Assembly: GCA_030407085.1 (NCBI GenBank)
Contig: CM059582.1
Location: 158,712,001 to 158,776,000, forward strand
Direction of reading: 5' to 3'
DNA length: 64,000 nucleotides
DNA from: Trichopria drosophilae
Lineage: Eukaryota > Arthropoda > Insecta > Hymenoptera > Diapriidae
Positions 35,771 to 48,560 of this stretch are shown piece after piece. Made by a program: the position numbers and the translations under genes. Under the pieces are notes generated by a model. That model saw only the letters and a list, made by a program, of their open reading frames with translations, had not been told where the DNA came from and ran no database searches. Every line of letters begins with the position of its first letter. Position 1 is the stretch's first letter.

Positions 35771-35774
35771 TGAG

Positions 35775-35866
35775 GGGTCCAGTGTTAAAGTGGTTAGCAC
35801 ACTCGCCTCGTAAACTGAATGTTTCTTTCGTCGTGAATTCGATTTTCGGTCCAGGCAATTTTCTCT
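35775..35866 (+). mobile_element. tRNA-like sequence, probably a degraded SINE head
   Basis: GGGTCCAGTGTTAAAGTGGTTAGC resembles the 5' half of a tRNA with an A box. CTCGCCTCGTAAAC fits the anticodon arm, with loop CTCGTAA, and TGAATTCGATTTTCGG fits a decayed B box at 35834. GGTCCAGGCAATTTT then leads into a T-rich tail. Two B-box positions and the T arm pairing are lost, so this is not a functional tRNA gene. It is a SINE head or a tRNA pseudogene. Confidence 0.55.
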
Positions 35867-37314
35867 TTTTTTCCAATATTTAGAAATTAAAATAATAGAC
35901 ATCGATGAGTGAAGGTACGAATATGGAACTGCTGCATTCGTCGTTAGGTATCAGTGCCGTCAACGGCTTTACCGTGATCGACGCATCGTGCGTATATTTT
36001 CTAGCTGCATATAGTTATATCATCTTGGATTTAAATAAGGTGATGTTCACCGCCGGCACGATTCTACATAGATCACCGAATTAGCAGCTGAGGGTACTAA
36101 TTCTTGCGGTAGCTTATGTTTCTGTTGAAGCTCATGCAACCTTCCCTATTTTCTTTTCAATATTGTAAAATAAAAAATACTCTGAAATATGACGCATAAT
36201 ATTACGAATTCGAAAATTCGGAGCGTTTAGGAATTTTTTGCCGACAGTATGTCTCCTACATTCATAACAGAATTACCAATTTTAATAAAATTTATTTAGT
36301 TTAGTTCAAATATAAATAATACCTGAAACTTTAACAACATTCTAATTTCATATTTTTACTTATTACACGGAAAAAATGGTTAGTTACGCTTGAAAGAACT
36401 TGAAAGAAGCAAGTGCAAAAGTAGTGAATCCAACAAAGAAGACATTAATCCCAACGAAAGAATGTTTGTCACTGCTAATAATTTCAAATTAGTATATGAA
36501 TTGCCAACTGCGTAAACCCCGTGCCTTCCTATTTTACTTACTTAAGGTTAATATTATTCATAGCATCGAAACACTTTTCGAAGTGCATTTCGAATTAAAC
36601 AATGGAAGGAGATGGAGTTGCATTATATGATAACATACCACCGCGGTGTTTTTGTTTGACAAGGAAAAATATATAAGTTCAAACGGTCAAAGTGAGGGAC
36701 GAAATTTCGAACCACGTCTATTTGTCGTGATACGAATGTTGCGGATTTGCTAAAAGAATGGGGATTATCATCGTATGTTAAAACGCAATAAATGCAATTT
36801 TAAAATAAATATTAAACGTAGGCGCCGGACGCCTACTTCATATTTAATGGTTATGTACGACTTTTAGAATTTATATTTCAATCATTAATTATTGATGGTA
36901 TAACATAGCATAAATCTTGATAAATATTAGGGCCTCTTTAACGTTATATGTAAAATATGATGCTAAGTGCAAAAATACAGTCATATAATATTTAAAATTC
37001 GTAGGAATAAAAGTTAGTAACTCCAAATAAAAAAAGTACACTTTCTTACTAAGAAAAGTAGTTAGCCTTATAAGAAAAAGTAGTGCCAGTGGCAACTAAT
37101 CTGAAATAGTAATATCAACCAAACAAAGTAGCTGGCGCAATATTTACTACATTTTGTTTTGTTTTATCCGTATGTAGATGATGATGTAAATGAAGATTTA
37201 TATCAGTAAATTTAATATTACCCATCGGGAACGGCGAGGCATGTTTTATTAACATAAAATTTTATACTCTTTTGATTCCCGACTTTAAAATTATAGGTTC
37301 ACATTTAAACAAAA
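35867..37314. other. AT-rich spacer
   Basis: A compact GC-rich hairpin GTAGGCG-CCGGA-CGCCTAC lies at 36818-36836 in otherwise AT-rich DNA. No gene recognised. Confidence 0.45.
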
Positions 37315-37458
37315 AAGTTGACCTTGAAGGAAAGGTCCAAGGTTAAATCCAAGGTCGTCACTGGACTCCTAGTTGAAAGCTACGTAAGATCTGACCTTAA
37401 TTTTTTTTCATCACCTACCCTCTGAGATTTTTCGGGGTTTCCATACTTTTTCCTCAAT
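37315..37458. repeat. Decayed relative of the 5482 palindrome
   Basis: The order TTGACCTTGAAGG, CCAAGGT, GTCGTCACTGGACTCC, GTTGAAAGCTACGTAAG, then GAGATTTTTCGGGGTTTCCATACTTTTTC follows that of the right arm of the 5482-6239 element (6081-6231) with many changes. Only one arm is present. Likely a solo remnant of the same or a sister family. Confidence 0.5.
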
Positions 37459-40400
37459 CTACTATGTATGTAAAGTACAAACAAAATACACTGTGATATG
37501 AAAATGCTCTCTTAGGATTGCACGATTGTATTCGAAGCTTTTGACGAGTTGTCTATCGCTTATGTGTCATTGATTGTTCCTATGTATGTACAGAACACCA
37601 TTGTAATTTTTAAATACCAAGGGTTAGTAGACTGGATAATTAAAAAAAAATGGCAACTCAAATTATTCTACTCTTATTTGATAAAAGAAGAATTTTCATT
37701 TTAACATTTAGAGGTACTGATATCTCTCGTGGCGAGAATGGTAATACATTTGTGGTTTTGACAATGCATTTCATTATTCAACGATTTGTTACTATAAATT
37801 TAATTAAGAAAATTTATTTTTATATGACACGTATGGTTCTAGAAATCTTATTTGTATTATATACATTATATTCGTCTGCTTGTAAAACTGCGTCAAAAAC
37901 GCAAAAGTCTTTAAAAATACTTATTTTGCCAATCGGCACGTAACTTTCAATGCATTGAAACGTTGTATTTGATATTATGTGAATTGATATAAAACTTTTA
38001 TTTAGTGGTAGAAAGATATGATCTTATAAAGTACATATTTGCAATTACCAATAACATTTGTCAATAGCTCTGTTTTTCTCCTGTTTCACCTGAGAAATAA
38101 ATATTCGCAGAAAATATCTCCTGAGGTTGCATTATAAAAACTGAAAGGAGTTCTACGTTCGTCTCCCAAACGTAAGCTCCTACTTCGCATCGAGTTCAAT
38201 GCGAAAGTTTTGAAACGAGTTGTTCGATAAAATCGATGAAACGAAACGAAATCAAGATGTGCGTTTATACTCGTGTGTCCTCTTGAAGAAAATCCAGCCT
38301 GTTGAAAATAGGTTTCACCTGTCTTTTCATTCTTTCATTGCATATCCTATTGAAAAGTATACGTGTCACAGGCCGATGTGAGAAGAGGAAGGAATATATC
38401 TGCATCTCTCGGGAATGATAACCACATTGAAGCTTTCGCGACCTGCTGAATTTCCCAGTATTTTTTAAAGGAATAATCCGTATGCGATAGAAGAGGCTTA
38501 ATCGGAGTTTAAATCTTAAGAGTACCTGAAAGAACTTAAGCTTCTCAAAAAAGATTTGTTAGAACTCATGATAGCATACAGCGTTCCACTTGGTGAGCTT
38601 CTTTTCAGCAACTGCCTTGATTATCCCAGCCTGTCGCAGTCCTTTGATAAGGTTACACATGCACACACTTATCGATTCATAACAATGAAAAGAAATGGCA
38701 CATAAAATAATGCACCAACTATGAAGAAATAGTTAAGCGGCCTAAGCAAAATAACAAAAAAACCCCATTATGCGGTTCAGCAGAGATTTGCTTTACAAAC
38801 AATTAGAACATTAACACATGAACTTTTTCCTAAATTGTAATAAATAATAGAAATTCTTTTTTTTGCGTTCAGTTTAATTTTAAACCAATCAAAATTTCAC
38901 GGTTGAAAATGTAAGAACCGACTTTTGACTCGATTAAAGCCGACAGCGATCATGAATGCTAGTAGCCGCAGGTTAACGGCAATACATCGCGGTCAGGAGA
39001 ATAGTGACTTGCGGTAACTGGACCAAGGGATGATGTATAACCGAGACGTGTGGTTGCTAGAGAACATCCAGGGCAAACTTTACTCAGAGGTGGAAGTCGC
39101 TTTTACACTTTAGAAATTCTAAATTCCGCCACCATCGACATTTCCGTCAAAGTAAGTCAAAGCTATTGACATATGTTCCAATGTATACGGGTTTCATTGT
39201 TAGTAATTATTTTAATAGTTGTTGCACAAATCGAAACACTGTTGAGGAAATTCAAAATATTAATTTGTGCAGATTATGTTTGATGAATTCCTGATGAGAA
39301 ATACTTATTGAACTAAAATTTAAAAGAATAGAAATAACATATTATGAATAATTTATTTTAATAGGGCTATGAAAATATCTTTCGATTAAACTTACGTTCG
39401 GAGAGAATTCAGTAAATGAAAAATCTCAATACGCTACATTAGATCCCACTAAATTCAAAATAAATTAAAAAAAAATGTATACCGTTAAGTTAATAAAATA
39501 AGCACACGATCTGTGTGATTGAAAAGCATGAGTAACAATCAATCAAAGTGAAGAAAACGTAATTTTTTAACATTACACTTTATGTAAATTTCAGTGCTAG
39601 ACTACCATTTTTTTTCAATTTTAATTGAGAAATAAATGTGTAAACCTACTATTTCAAATAAAACGGCAAATTAAATTATTCATACGCAACCGCAGGACGC
39701 GAATAGTTTTTATTAAAATTTAACCGCTCTTCAGTTCGTACATAATTCAGTGCGATTCGCTGAACTGGTTACAACGTGAAAAGTTGTATTACGGTGCTGA
39801 CTATATGCAAAAGCATTGTGCGCGACATTTGACATTTATAAATTTCATGTATTTTTAATAATATTCACGTTTCCAAAATTTATGTTGCTTTGCACGATGG
39901 AGACCGAGTGCACGAATTTGGCGAATTATTTATCAGAAGCAATCGCTAAACCCTAGTCTCCTGCTATGCTCCTGGTTCAAACAAGCTGATGAATCTTATA
40001 ATTAATTTTATTCCTAAAATTAGTAACATGATAGTATACTACACCTATAAATAACCGTAACTGATATAATTATAATTCTTATATTATTTATATGTCTTCC
40101 GAATCCCAAACGGGCGCTCATGTGAGTGGCAATATACCATTTTTATGAAACTTTTTTTACATTAAGAGAGGGGTATTGGATTCAACATTACTAATACTCG
40201 TTAAATATGTTATAAAATTTAACAAAATATTGAAAATCCAAGCCAGGTTTGTATTTGCGATGTTTTATTCTGTAACATTTGAGAATATTTCAAAATGACG
40301 TTTTATTACCCTTTTTTACATTAATACATAAAATGTAAAAATGTAGACGGATGATCATTATAGAAATGTAATTAATGAACAATATAATTTATGAATTTAT

Positions 40401-40640
40401 AATGGCAGGGACTGAAACAATATGAACTGATGTTAATGAAGGCATCATTAAATAATGAAGGAAGTTTTAAGAAATTAAAAAATTGCATAATTTCAAAATT
40501 TTATGAAAACAGTTATGTCGATTGTTAGTTTTCGCACATGATAAAAGAACTGAATGTTGACTTCACCTTACAAATTTGCAGAAATGAAAATTATTCATTT
40601 TTACAGTTCGTTTCGTTTGTCACGTGGTATTGGAATACAA
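37459..40640. other. Long AT-rich spacer
   Basis: A 97-codon plus-strand ORF (37650-37943) is AT-driven and has no domain. A C+G-richer patch at about 38930-39130 has no ORF support. No shared repeats. Confidence 0.45.
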
Positions 40641-41318
40641 CCCGAGCGGGAAATTATTCAAGCTGGAATCAGGTCCTGATCATGAAGCCTGTGAACAAAA
40701 TCTTTTTCTGTTAAGGCCCTGATCAGGACCTTACAATGACCAATATTTTGCAAGCTTTCCAAATTTCATGGTGAAAATATTTATAATAGTATTACAAAAT
40801 AACAAATTATATTTTAATGATTTATTACTTATCTGACAAGTAAAAAGGCTGCTAAATAAAAAAAATATTATTTATCATATACAATGTGTAAAATATGCTG
40901 TCCCGAAACGTTCCTACAAGCAGGCTAATATACCAAACACAAATACATTTCCTTAACAGGAATTAAGTAGATGCGCGATCATGCCTAGTGGGGACTGAAC
41001 GCACTGAGCAGGACCCCTGATTTGCCGCAGATTTGAAATTTCTAAAGCAGTTAGATTCCCGGAAATTGAAAATAAGACAATCTTATCAATTCACGGTTTG
41101 GTCGTGTTGATATAGAAATTCATAGACTTCCCTATATCAGTTATACTTTATTTTAACATAATCAGGGTTTAATCAGGCATATTCAGGGGAACCTGATCAG
41201 GATCACTTTCTGGAATCTGATCATGCTCTGATCTCGGTACATTCAGGAGTACCTAATCAGGAACGCCTTGTCAGGCCCTGGTACATATTTAGGCCGCCTG
41301 AATAAATTTCCGCTCGGG
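40641..41318. mobile_element. CCCGAGCGG-ended element, copy 1
   Basis: The ends CCCGAGCGGGAAATTATTCA and (inverted) CCCGAGCGGAAATTTATTCA match closely. The interior repeats the palindromic word CCTGATCAGG and variants (CTGATCAGGACC, CTAATCAGG, CTGATCATG) at least six times. The flanks are AA and TT instead of a clean TA pair, so the target site is unclear in this copy. It lies in opposite orientation to copy 2 at 42483. No transposase. Confidence 0.75.
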
Positions 41319-42480
41319 TTCTCGACCGGGCACTCTAAGGGTAAGAACCCAAGAAGTATTGATATATTTGTGTTAAAAAATATATCGGAAATGTGAGAGG
41401 CGATAACCAAAAATAATATAGTGCATACATTTATCACTGCTCTCCAAATTGTTAAGTGAGATCGTTCCGCATTAGGGAATCAATTTTCCGGTATCATCGC
41501 AAGAAAGTCATTTGAAAACGAAGACTATTAGCATGTCACCCTTTTACTCGTAAATTATCGCTAAGAAAACTATTTTTATGAATTTACTTCAATTATTCTA
41601 GCGAGCAATAAAAAAATACTCCAATGGCCTTCGACCAATAGCAGTGTAGTTAATCATCGATTATCGAAAATGAATAGTTTAATGTACGGCTGTCTATTGA
41701 ATTGAAATCCGTGGCGGCATATTATCGTAAACGTCCCAAACCTATCCAGGAATTACCGTGTTGTGGCAGAGAAGTGCGGTATGATTGAAACGCTGTCAAA
41801 CTGCCAGTAGCTCATCGGGTTGTGTGGCTCGTTCAAGCAGTAACAGTATTCCCAGCACCGATGGGGACGTGTACTTGGTGGAAAGTCGACGGCAGCTAGT
41901 CACACACTTTGCGTGTCAAACCTCTCTTGCATCCCGTCACCACCAACCCCTCGTCACCGTCGTCCTCGAATGTTCCCTCGAGCCCGTCGAACATATGGGC
42001 CACGTATGCTTGGCACGCAGCCCCCATAAATAATCGAGACGCTCGAGTTCGTCCGGCGGAAGAAGCGCGGAAAGTAGCTTCGAAAGCAGCTTACAAGTTC
42101 GCCCGATATTGCGTTATTACTCTCGAATGGGAACGAGGGAGGTCTGGGGCGAAGGCGATAGTGTCGGTACGCGGCGTCCGCAATGAAAGATCGAGAAAAG
42201 ATTACCGCACGTACCAAATCGCTATTCCTTTCCCCTTCTACCTCATACACTCATACGGCCAAACGGAGAAACAGTCGATGCTTTGAATGCGAATTTACCA
42301 AGTCGGCCTTGCGATTTCGGATTATATGTAAATGTAGGACTTGTAATCCAAAGATTAATAGAAAGCGAAAGTCATTTTGGACGAACCTCATAACACAATA
42401 GGAATAGATCTAATGAAGACATGAAAAGTAGAATTGCAGATAAGCAATTTGAAATTAGTGCATAATTATGTTATCCTAAG
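41319..42480. other. Segment between inverted element copies, with a C+G-rich island
   Basis: About 41700-42300 is one of the most C+G- and CpG-rich stretches in the window. It holds overlapping ORFs on both strands (plus 41909-42286, 125 codons; minus 41954-42250), which argues against a single coding frame. Ser/Pro-rich (plus) and Arg-rich (minus) products show no domain. It could be a promoter-proximal or regulatory region, or contain an exon. Confidence 0.4.
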
Positions 42481-42482
42481 TA

Positions 42483-42972
42483 CCCGAGCGGAAATTTATT
42501 CATGCAGCCTAAATATGTACCAGGGCCTGACCAGGCTCCAGTAAGGCATTCCTGATCAGGTACTCCTGAATGTACCCAGATCAGGACATGATCAGGTTCC
42601 GGTAAGTTATCTTGATCAGGTTCGTCTGAATATGCCCTGATTAAACCCTGATTACGTTAAAATAAAGTATAACTGATATAGGGAAGCCTCTGAATTTCCA
42701 TATCAAGATCAAACCATGAATTTATATAAGGCTTGCCTTATTTTCAATTTCCGGGAATCGCTAACTGCTTTAGAAATTTCAAATCAGGGCAGATCAGGGA
42801 GCCTGCTCAGAGCCTGATATGGACGTCTGAATTTTTTCACTTCTAAATTTCATGGAATTCGTTCAGTCGCCACGATATGCCAGGGCCTGATAAGGGGACA
42901 TGTCAAGACCCGATTTTGTTCACAGGCTTCATTATTAGGACCTGACTTCAGCCTGATAATTTTCCGCTCGGG
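42483..42972. mobile_element. CCCGAGCGG-ended element, copy 2, TA target
   Basis: The ends CCCGAGCGGAAATTTATTCA and (inverted) CCCGAGCGGAAAATTATCA are flanked by TA on both sides (42481-42482 and 42973-42974), fitting a Tc1/mariner-type duplication. Its left 50 bp match the inverse of copy 1's right end (GCC..AAATATGTACCAGGGCCTGA), so the copies face each other. CCTGATCAGG-type palindromes recur inside. It is about 190 bp shorter than copy 1. Confidence 0.8.
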
Positions 42973-42974
42973 TA

Positions 42975-43265
42975 TCTTCTATTTATTTGTTTGCTGCATG
43001 TTAAGATCGAATTGGTTAAGGGCAACCAATAAAATGGTTGTCCTGATTAATTCTCTTAGTCTACTGGGAGCACACATCTAAACTTTCTTGACTTCTTCCA
43101 ACCGACTAAGTAGTTTTCCAAATAACTATTTATCCAAAATGGATAGGTATATATAGTGCCTTATTTAAGCCATTAGCACAGACGGCATACCATTGGTGCG
43201 ATTTTGGAAACAAGCGATTTTAACCGTTAGAATCAAACTTTTTCTTTCTGGAAACTATGTACTCT
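42975..43265. other. AT-rich spacer
   Basis: Nothing recognised. Confidence 0.5.
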
Positions 43266-43625
43266 ATGGTTTTTATGGCCGCTGATTACGGATCCGAAGT
43301 CAGAATTGCACAATTTAAAACAACTGATCCAATATGGCAGTTTAAACATGGAAATAATGTTTTTCAACGAAACAGTTGGACAAAACAATCTTCCGAACGT
43401 TCGATATAAACGGCAATTGGTTTCCGTATGTTTTTGGGGTCACTGAATACGAATTTGATGTCAGAATTGCAAAATTCAAAATGGCGGACATCAAGAAGCT
43501 AATTGTTACACCGACAATCGGAATTTCACAAAAATCGATGCACATAAATTTTCGAGGTCGCTGATTACGAATCTGAAGTCGGAACTGAAAAATTGAAAAT
43601 GAATGATTCATCGATTATTACGAAT
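43266..43625. repeat. ATGGCGG-motif repeat, three tandem diverged units
   Basis: The word CGCTGATTACGAATC-GAAGTCAGAATTG, followed by AAAATTCAAAATGGCGGA-like sequence, starts near 43279, 43440 and 43558 (spacing about 160 and 118 bases). The same motif forms the arms of the TTAA element at 19591 and appears degenerate at 26800, 51640 and 58730. It looks like the internal repeat of a transposon family, here without clear ends. Confidence 0.65.
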
Positions 43626-46535
43626 TTTGAAAACTTTACACGCAATTGGAGAGCTTCGTGCGGCAATGATACTTTACGCCCTTATTAAGTAATATACAAT
43701 TTCGTTATATTTACAGCTATTATGAAATTAAGTTAATTTGATTTATACATTTTTATGTAACTTATTTCCTATAGTTCCGGTCATAAACACTAGATATCCA
43801 TTCTATTAGATAAATTACACTTTCAGCTGATTATGAAAGATTACATCGATAAATAGCTTAGCGAATGAAGGCGTAATCATCAGACTCGATCGAGCTATGA
43901 TTTTTCAAGCAGCGTATGGGGCTGAAATTAGCCCATACTTTCCAGCCTACAATTCTCGCGGACCAAACACGAGTAGCGTATGAATACCTCTCAGGGAACC
44001 TTAACAATTTGAGCCATACACAACACTAAATTTATGAAAAAACACTTACAATACAGGCGTAATAGAAATATAAAAAAAGGTAAATTATAAAGTGTGGGAT
44101 GAAAAGTGTGGGCTAGTTTCAGATTCATAACCAACGTCAGTGAGGTGTGAGAGAGATTGTCCCTTATCTTAGAGCGACTTATGATTGATCAGATGTAAGA
44201 AGGGAAGCATGACAAGGGATATCGGTGGCAAAATACCTCATTATAAGAGTAGAAACTACCATTGCTGATGTAAGCTGTAACGTTCGCGATAAAGCTTAAA
44301 AATACTGAAAAATATAATTGCATCGCGGAAATCAAACATTTGATATAGCGTGTAGTGACCTGTATTTTTCAATATCCAATGCATTCTTCATTTGCACTGA
44401 ATAAATCAATTACAATACAATTTTTTTAGACTACTTTAAATTTCACTTTTTCATTTGAAACAATATAATATCTGCCTGCTCCAATAGTGACCAATTGTTC
44501 TCGATTCGGATTATTTAATTTTGAGATGGAAGGTAAAAAATGAAACCAGCCATTTTGTGTAAACGAGCGACAAAAAAAGAACTGCACGCACCCCGCTAAA
44601 ATTCATACACCCGACGCCCGCCCGTACTTTTTATTTATTGTGTGCACCAATTATTCTTCTCTACGTCCTTGTTACGCTTTCTCGCATATAATTTACTGCC
44701 TCCGGCAAGCCGTGCGCCGGAATAATTGATGTACGCCGCGTACACGACCGCGTGAAATCGACGCACCATTATTCTCGAATTCACACCACAGCCAACCGAC
44801 GTTTTCTCACGATGGCGCGAGGATTTTCCAATTTTTTGTATTTTTGCAACGGCTCTTTTGCATTTTAGAATCATCGTTTCAAGTGAACAGGAAACCCAAT
44901 AAAAATACTCGCAAACCGCGATTGTTCTAGGCACGTTTCCCTAATATCTTCGACCATTTTATGAGGCCTTTGAACCAATCTCATCAATTCTTAACGCGAT
45001 GTGTGCATACACATGTACACTTGTGTTTTTTTGTAATATCGTATATTAATATTTCGTGAGCTATAGTCTGATTCATGTTCTTATTTTCCGAATTCATGCA
45101 TTTTCTTAAATCTCAGAAACATCATCAAAATCATGAAGATGACTACAACACAATTTCAATCTAAAATGTACTTCTACTCTCGACAATATTACTATACCGT
45201 ATTAGAAAGATGCAATTTTCAGATTTATTTTTATCTTTCCCGATATTGGGAAATATTAATGAACTTTAAATATTTCAGTTCTGTAAGAATGAAAAAGTAG
45301 CATCAAATATCTAGCTGATATCTCTTTTTCAATTAATTTTGTATTATATCGAAAAAGGAGTCAAAGGTCAATAACAACCATTTTTAAAATTGCTAGCAGT
45401 ACTGCAGGTAGCAATTACGGAGACAATTATCTTTCTACATTAAGACTTGAATTTATTAATATTTGGACTCGTGGGTTTTCTAAGTATTTCTTATTATTAC
45501 TCTAATAGATGTCGCCAACAGCTAATTGGTTTACCTTGTTCGAATAGACTTTGTTTCAATCCTCCTCTACCTGTATCAATTGATCGAAAACCAATTTGTA
45601 TCAATTATTCAATTATCTCGAGTTCTTCCATCGAGGGAAAATTGTGTAAGTAAGACGTTTTGACGCAAAAAGAACTTTTCAACTAATTTATTGTAAGACA
45701 TGTTTTATATACGCTTATTTTATAATATTTAAAATATTAAAAGAAAATACGAAATAAAAAATAATCATAGACACTTATTTTCGTAACAGGCATTATTATT
45801 CTGGTTAACGAGTCCCATTACAGAGTTCGTTAGGTATTCTTTGAGCAAATGTTCGTTATATCGTCTACAGGAAGGAAATACCCATCTATCTGGATGACGA
45901 ATCGATGAAAAAACACAAAATGATTTGTGATTACAGACACGTTGCTATGCTTCTCTTATATCCACTTCTCTTATTTCTCTTTAGCTCTTCCGCGCATCCG
46001 TTTGCTGCTATGCCGTCGTGGCTCTTCCGACTATTTCTACTGCAATCTTCAGAATTACGTTCTTTAATAACTACAATTCCACAAATGTTTCCGTGAAGTT
46101 ACTAAATAAGCTTTTTTAATTATCTTGAAATACATCATACATTACTATTTAACATTATACTTTGCAAAAATAGACATTTTTAAAATTTGGCTTATAATAT
46201 TAAGATTTTCAAGTTATATAAATTTATATAAATATAGCAAACAGAAATCATTTAAAATAGAAAATTGGTTTCTTAATGTGTATATACGGCCCACGAATGT
46301 TATCACAAGTAACTGATAATAGAAACATTTTATTACGTATGATCCAAGAGTGGTTCATTCATTAAGCATCAACCAGATTAGCTATCTCATTTTTTTTCAA
46401 TTGCTCCTCTAGCCGATTCATCTCCAATCTATTTGTTATGGGGATGTCCATTTATATTTATAAATTTTATACCTATATAAACACATAATTTTACAAATAG
46501 ATCCGCACTTCGTAAAGGTTCGATTATTCCTTTAC
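43626..46535. other. Spacer with a C+G-richer patch at about 44560-44940
   Basis: The patch carries a 99-codon minus-strand ORF (44635-44934) without a domain. The rest is AT-rich, including many chance ORFs, and no repeat links to other parts of the window. Confidence 0.4.
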
Positions 46536-48560
46536 AAGTATACCATTGCGCGAACTCAATCCGGGTAGATCGCAAAGCGAATTAGCTGCTGCGCTTCGTC
46601 AGCCAATGAGAAATTGGAGCTTCGCGTATGCGGATCACGTAGTAAACAAGACGTTTATCCCCAGTAGATACAAAACCCCTGGGTGTGTGGGGGTTCGCTT
46701 ATAACGCGTGGAACATATCGTGCAAGCTTGTGAGTTTCGTTGTAATACGGATGATGACTCTTTAGCCAGTCGCGGCACGATAAGCTAATTGGTTTGTTAA
46801 AGACTTTCGAGAATGAACAATTTTATTGCTGCAGCTCTGCGATAATTGACTGTTAACATATTGTCTGTTAAATTTTCTTAACCAGTCAGTAGGCATGTAT
46901 GACCTTTTAAGGTTTGTACTACTTACAAGTTGCACCGCTGTGCAATTTAAGTTTACTAAATGGTGGTACCGCAATTAATTAATTATTTTCAGAGTACCTT
47001 TTTAATATCTAATTATTTGAAGTAGTGTTTCCGGAAACAATTGACAGAAGTTTTAACAATATTTACAGTACAACAAATTATTTGTCTTTACTTCTGATTA
47101 AATTAAGCGTGTGAATTTAAATAATCCTTCGGCGCATATGATTTACGGTTTGAACGTTTTTCAGTCGTAACAAGTCTACAGGATCGAAGTTTCGTCTGCC
47201 CCCAAAGGAGAACCAAAATTGATGGTGGAAAATGTTAAGAACCGTCTTGGGAACTGTTCGTCATTTCTGATAACTTGGCAGATACTCTCGATGTCAGGGA
47301 TCCTTTGGCTTCGTCCGCGGCAGTTCTGATGTCGCCTGAGCCCAAAGTGGGTGTAACGACTGTAAAAGAAGGGAAGGACGTATGCCGGTACTCTCGGGGT
47401 TCTCAGTTATCTTCAATTCGCTTGCCAGGATCAAGCCAGAGGCTAAAGGAAGAACACCTTGGTCCGGTTGTAGAACTTATCAGCATGACAAGGGATCTCA
47501 GTTAGCTTAAGGGCCCGACCGCTTAAATTGGACTTCGGGGCAAATCCTTCACAATCTAGCTCAGGACTGTACATACTCCGGAATACCTAGTTCGCTTCCC
47601 GTAAGATCTTAATGTCCTTCTTTCCGAATCAGGAAATAGCGGCTAGTGATGTAACATAAAATAACGAATGTGGGCAAGATGCCAAGGCAAACAATTTACT
47701 ACGTTACTTATCTCTGAAATTTTTGTAATAAATTTTAACGGGTGCTTGCTTTCAGTGATATCGACATCACTGTAGTAGTTTAGCAACAAATCTGTCACAC
47801 ATGTTCCAATAATGCCAATTTTTTAATTTAATATAACTTTCTGCAGAATGGAATAGCCACGTAGCTTTTTCCACTTTCCTATTGGCTCTTGGAATGGGAG
47901 ATTGAAGCGTGGAAGTTAACCATCATTTCAGCAGCCTTTCGGAATTCACTCAAGGCACCATACAGGGATTGATCAATTGATCGATAAAAAGCATACTGGC
48001 AAAGGCACTTGCGCAACCTCGTTGATACGTCATTTCCGCCAGGTCCGGAGATGCGAAATGCCAGCGGGAGGCGTGAAAAGTAGACGGGGGACTGTTTACG
48101 TCGACCCTGAAACGAAAGATCGATTGCCTCCAGGCTCGCATGCCCACGAACGTGTGTATGCCCGTATTCATACTTTGATTAAGTGTTAGTGCCAGCGTAC
48201 GTAATCCAGGGAAGTTCGCTCTTCTTTCGATGTCCGGGGTCTCGACGAATTTCGCTTTTTCCTTAACGCAGCAACTAAGAGGAAAGGACCGATGAAAAAT
48301 CGCCGCGCCAGGCCAAAGGCGATGCGGACATAAATCCCGAAGTAGCGCGATATCGTACCGGGCTGTTTATCAAGGCTCTTTCACCTTACTTTTACGGGAA
48401 AAGCCCACTGCTTCTATTAATTTCAACCGGTAAAGCGAAACTGACTAGACCCGACGCTTCGGCTTGTGTATGGATCCTCCCATCATGGTTGCGGCTCCTC
48501 CAGAATCGCTGATAGATTTCAGATCGTGGCAAATACTGATGGTTGCGTACATTCTGAATA
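46536..48560. other. Broad C+G-richer region, unassigned
   Basis: Three richer blocks (about 46540-46770, 47150-47620, 47870-48540) are separated by AT-rich gaps. Plus-strand ORFs 47275-47505 (76 codons) and 47977-48189 (70 codons) have balanced composition, but I see no domain; the second has a minus-strand mirror. This is the widest such region in the window and a good candidate for an unrecognised exon cluster or regulatory region. Confidence 0.35.

Noticed and set aside
35775..35866. Functional tRNA gene
   Set aside because: The B box and T arm are degraded and the anticodon arm does not pair properly.
41909..42286. 125-codon plus-strand ORF as a coding exon
   Set aside because: The opposite strand has a 98-codon ORF over the same bases and neither shows a domain; kept only as an unassigned island.
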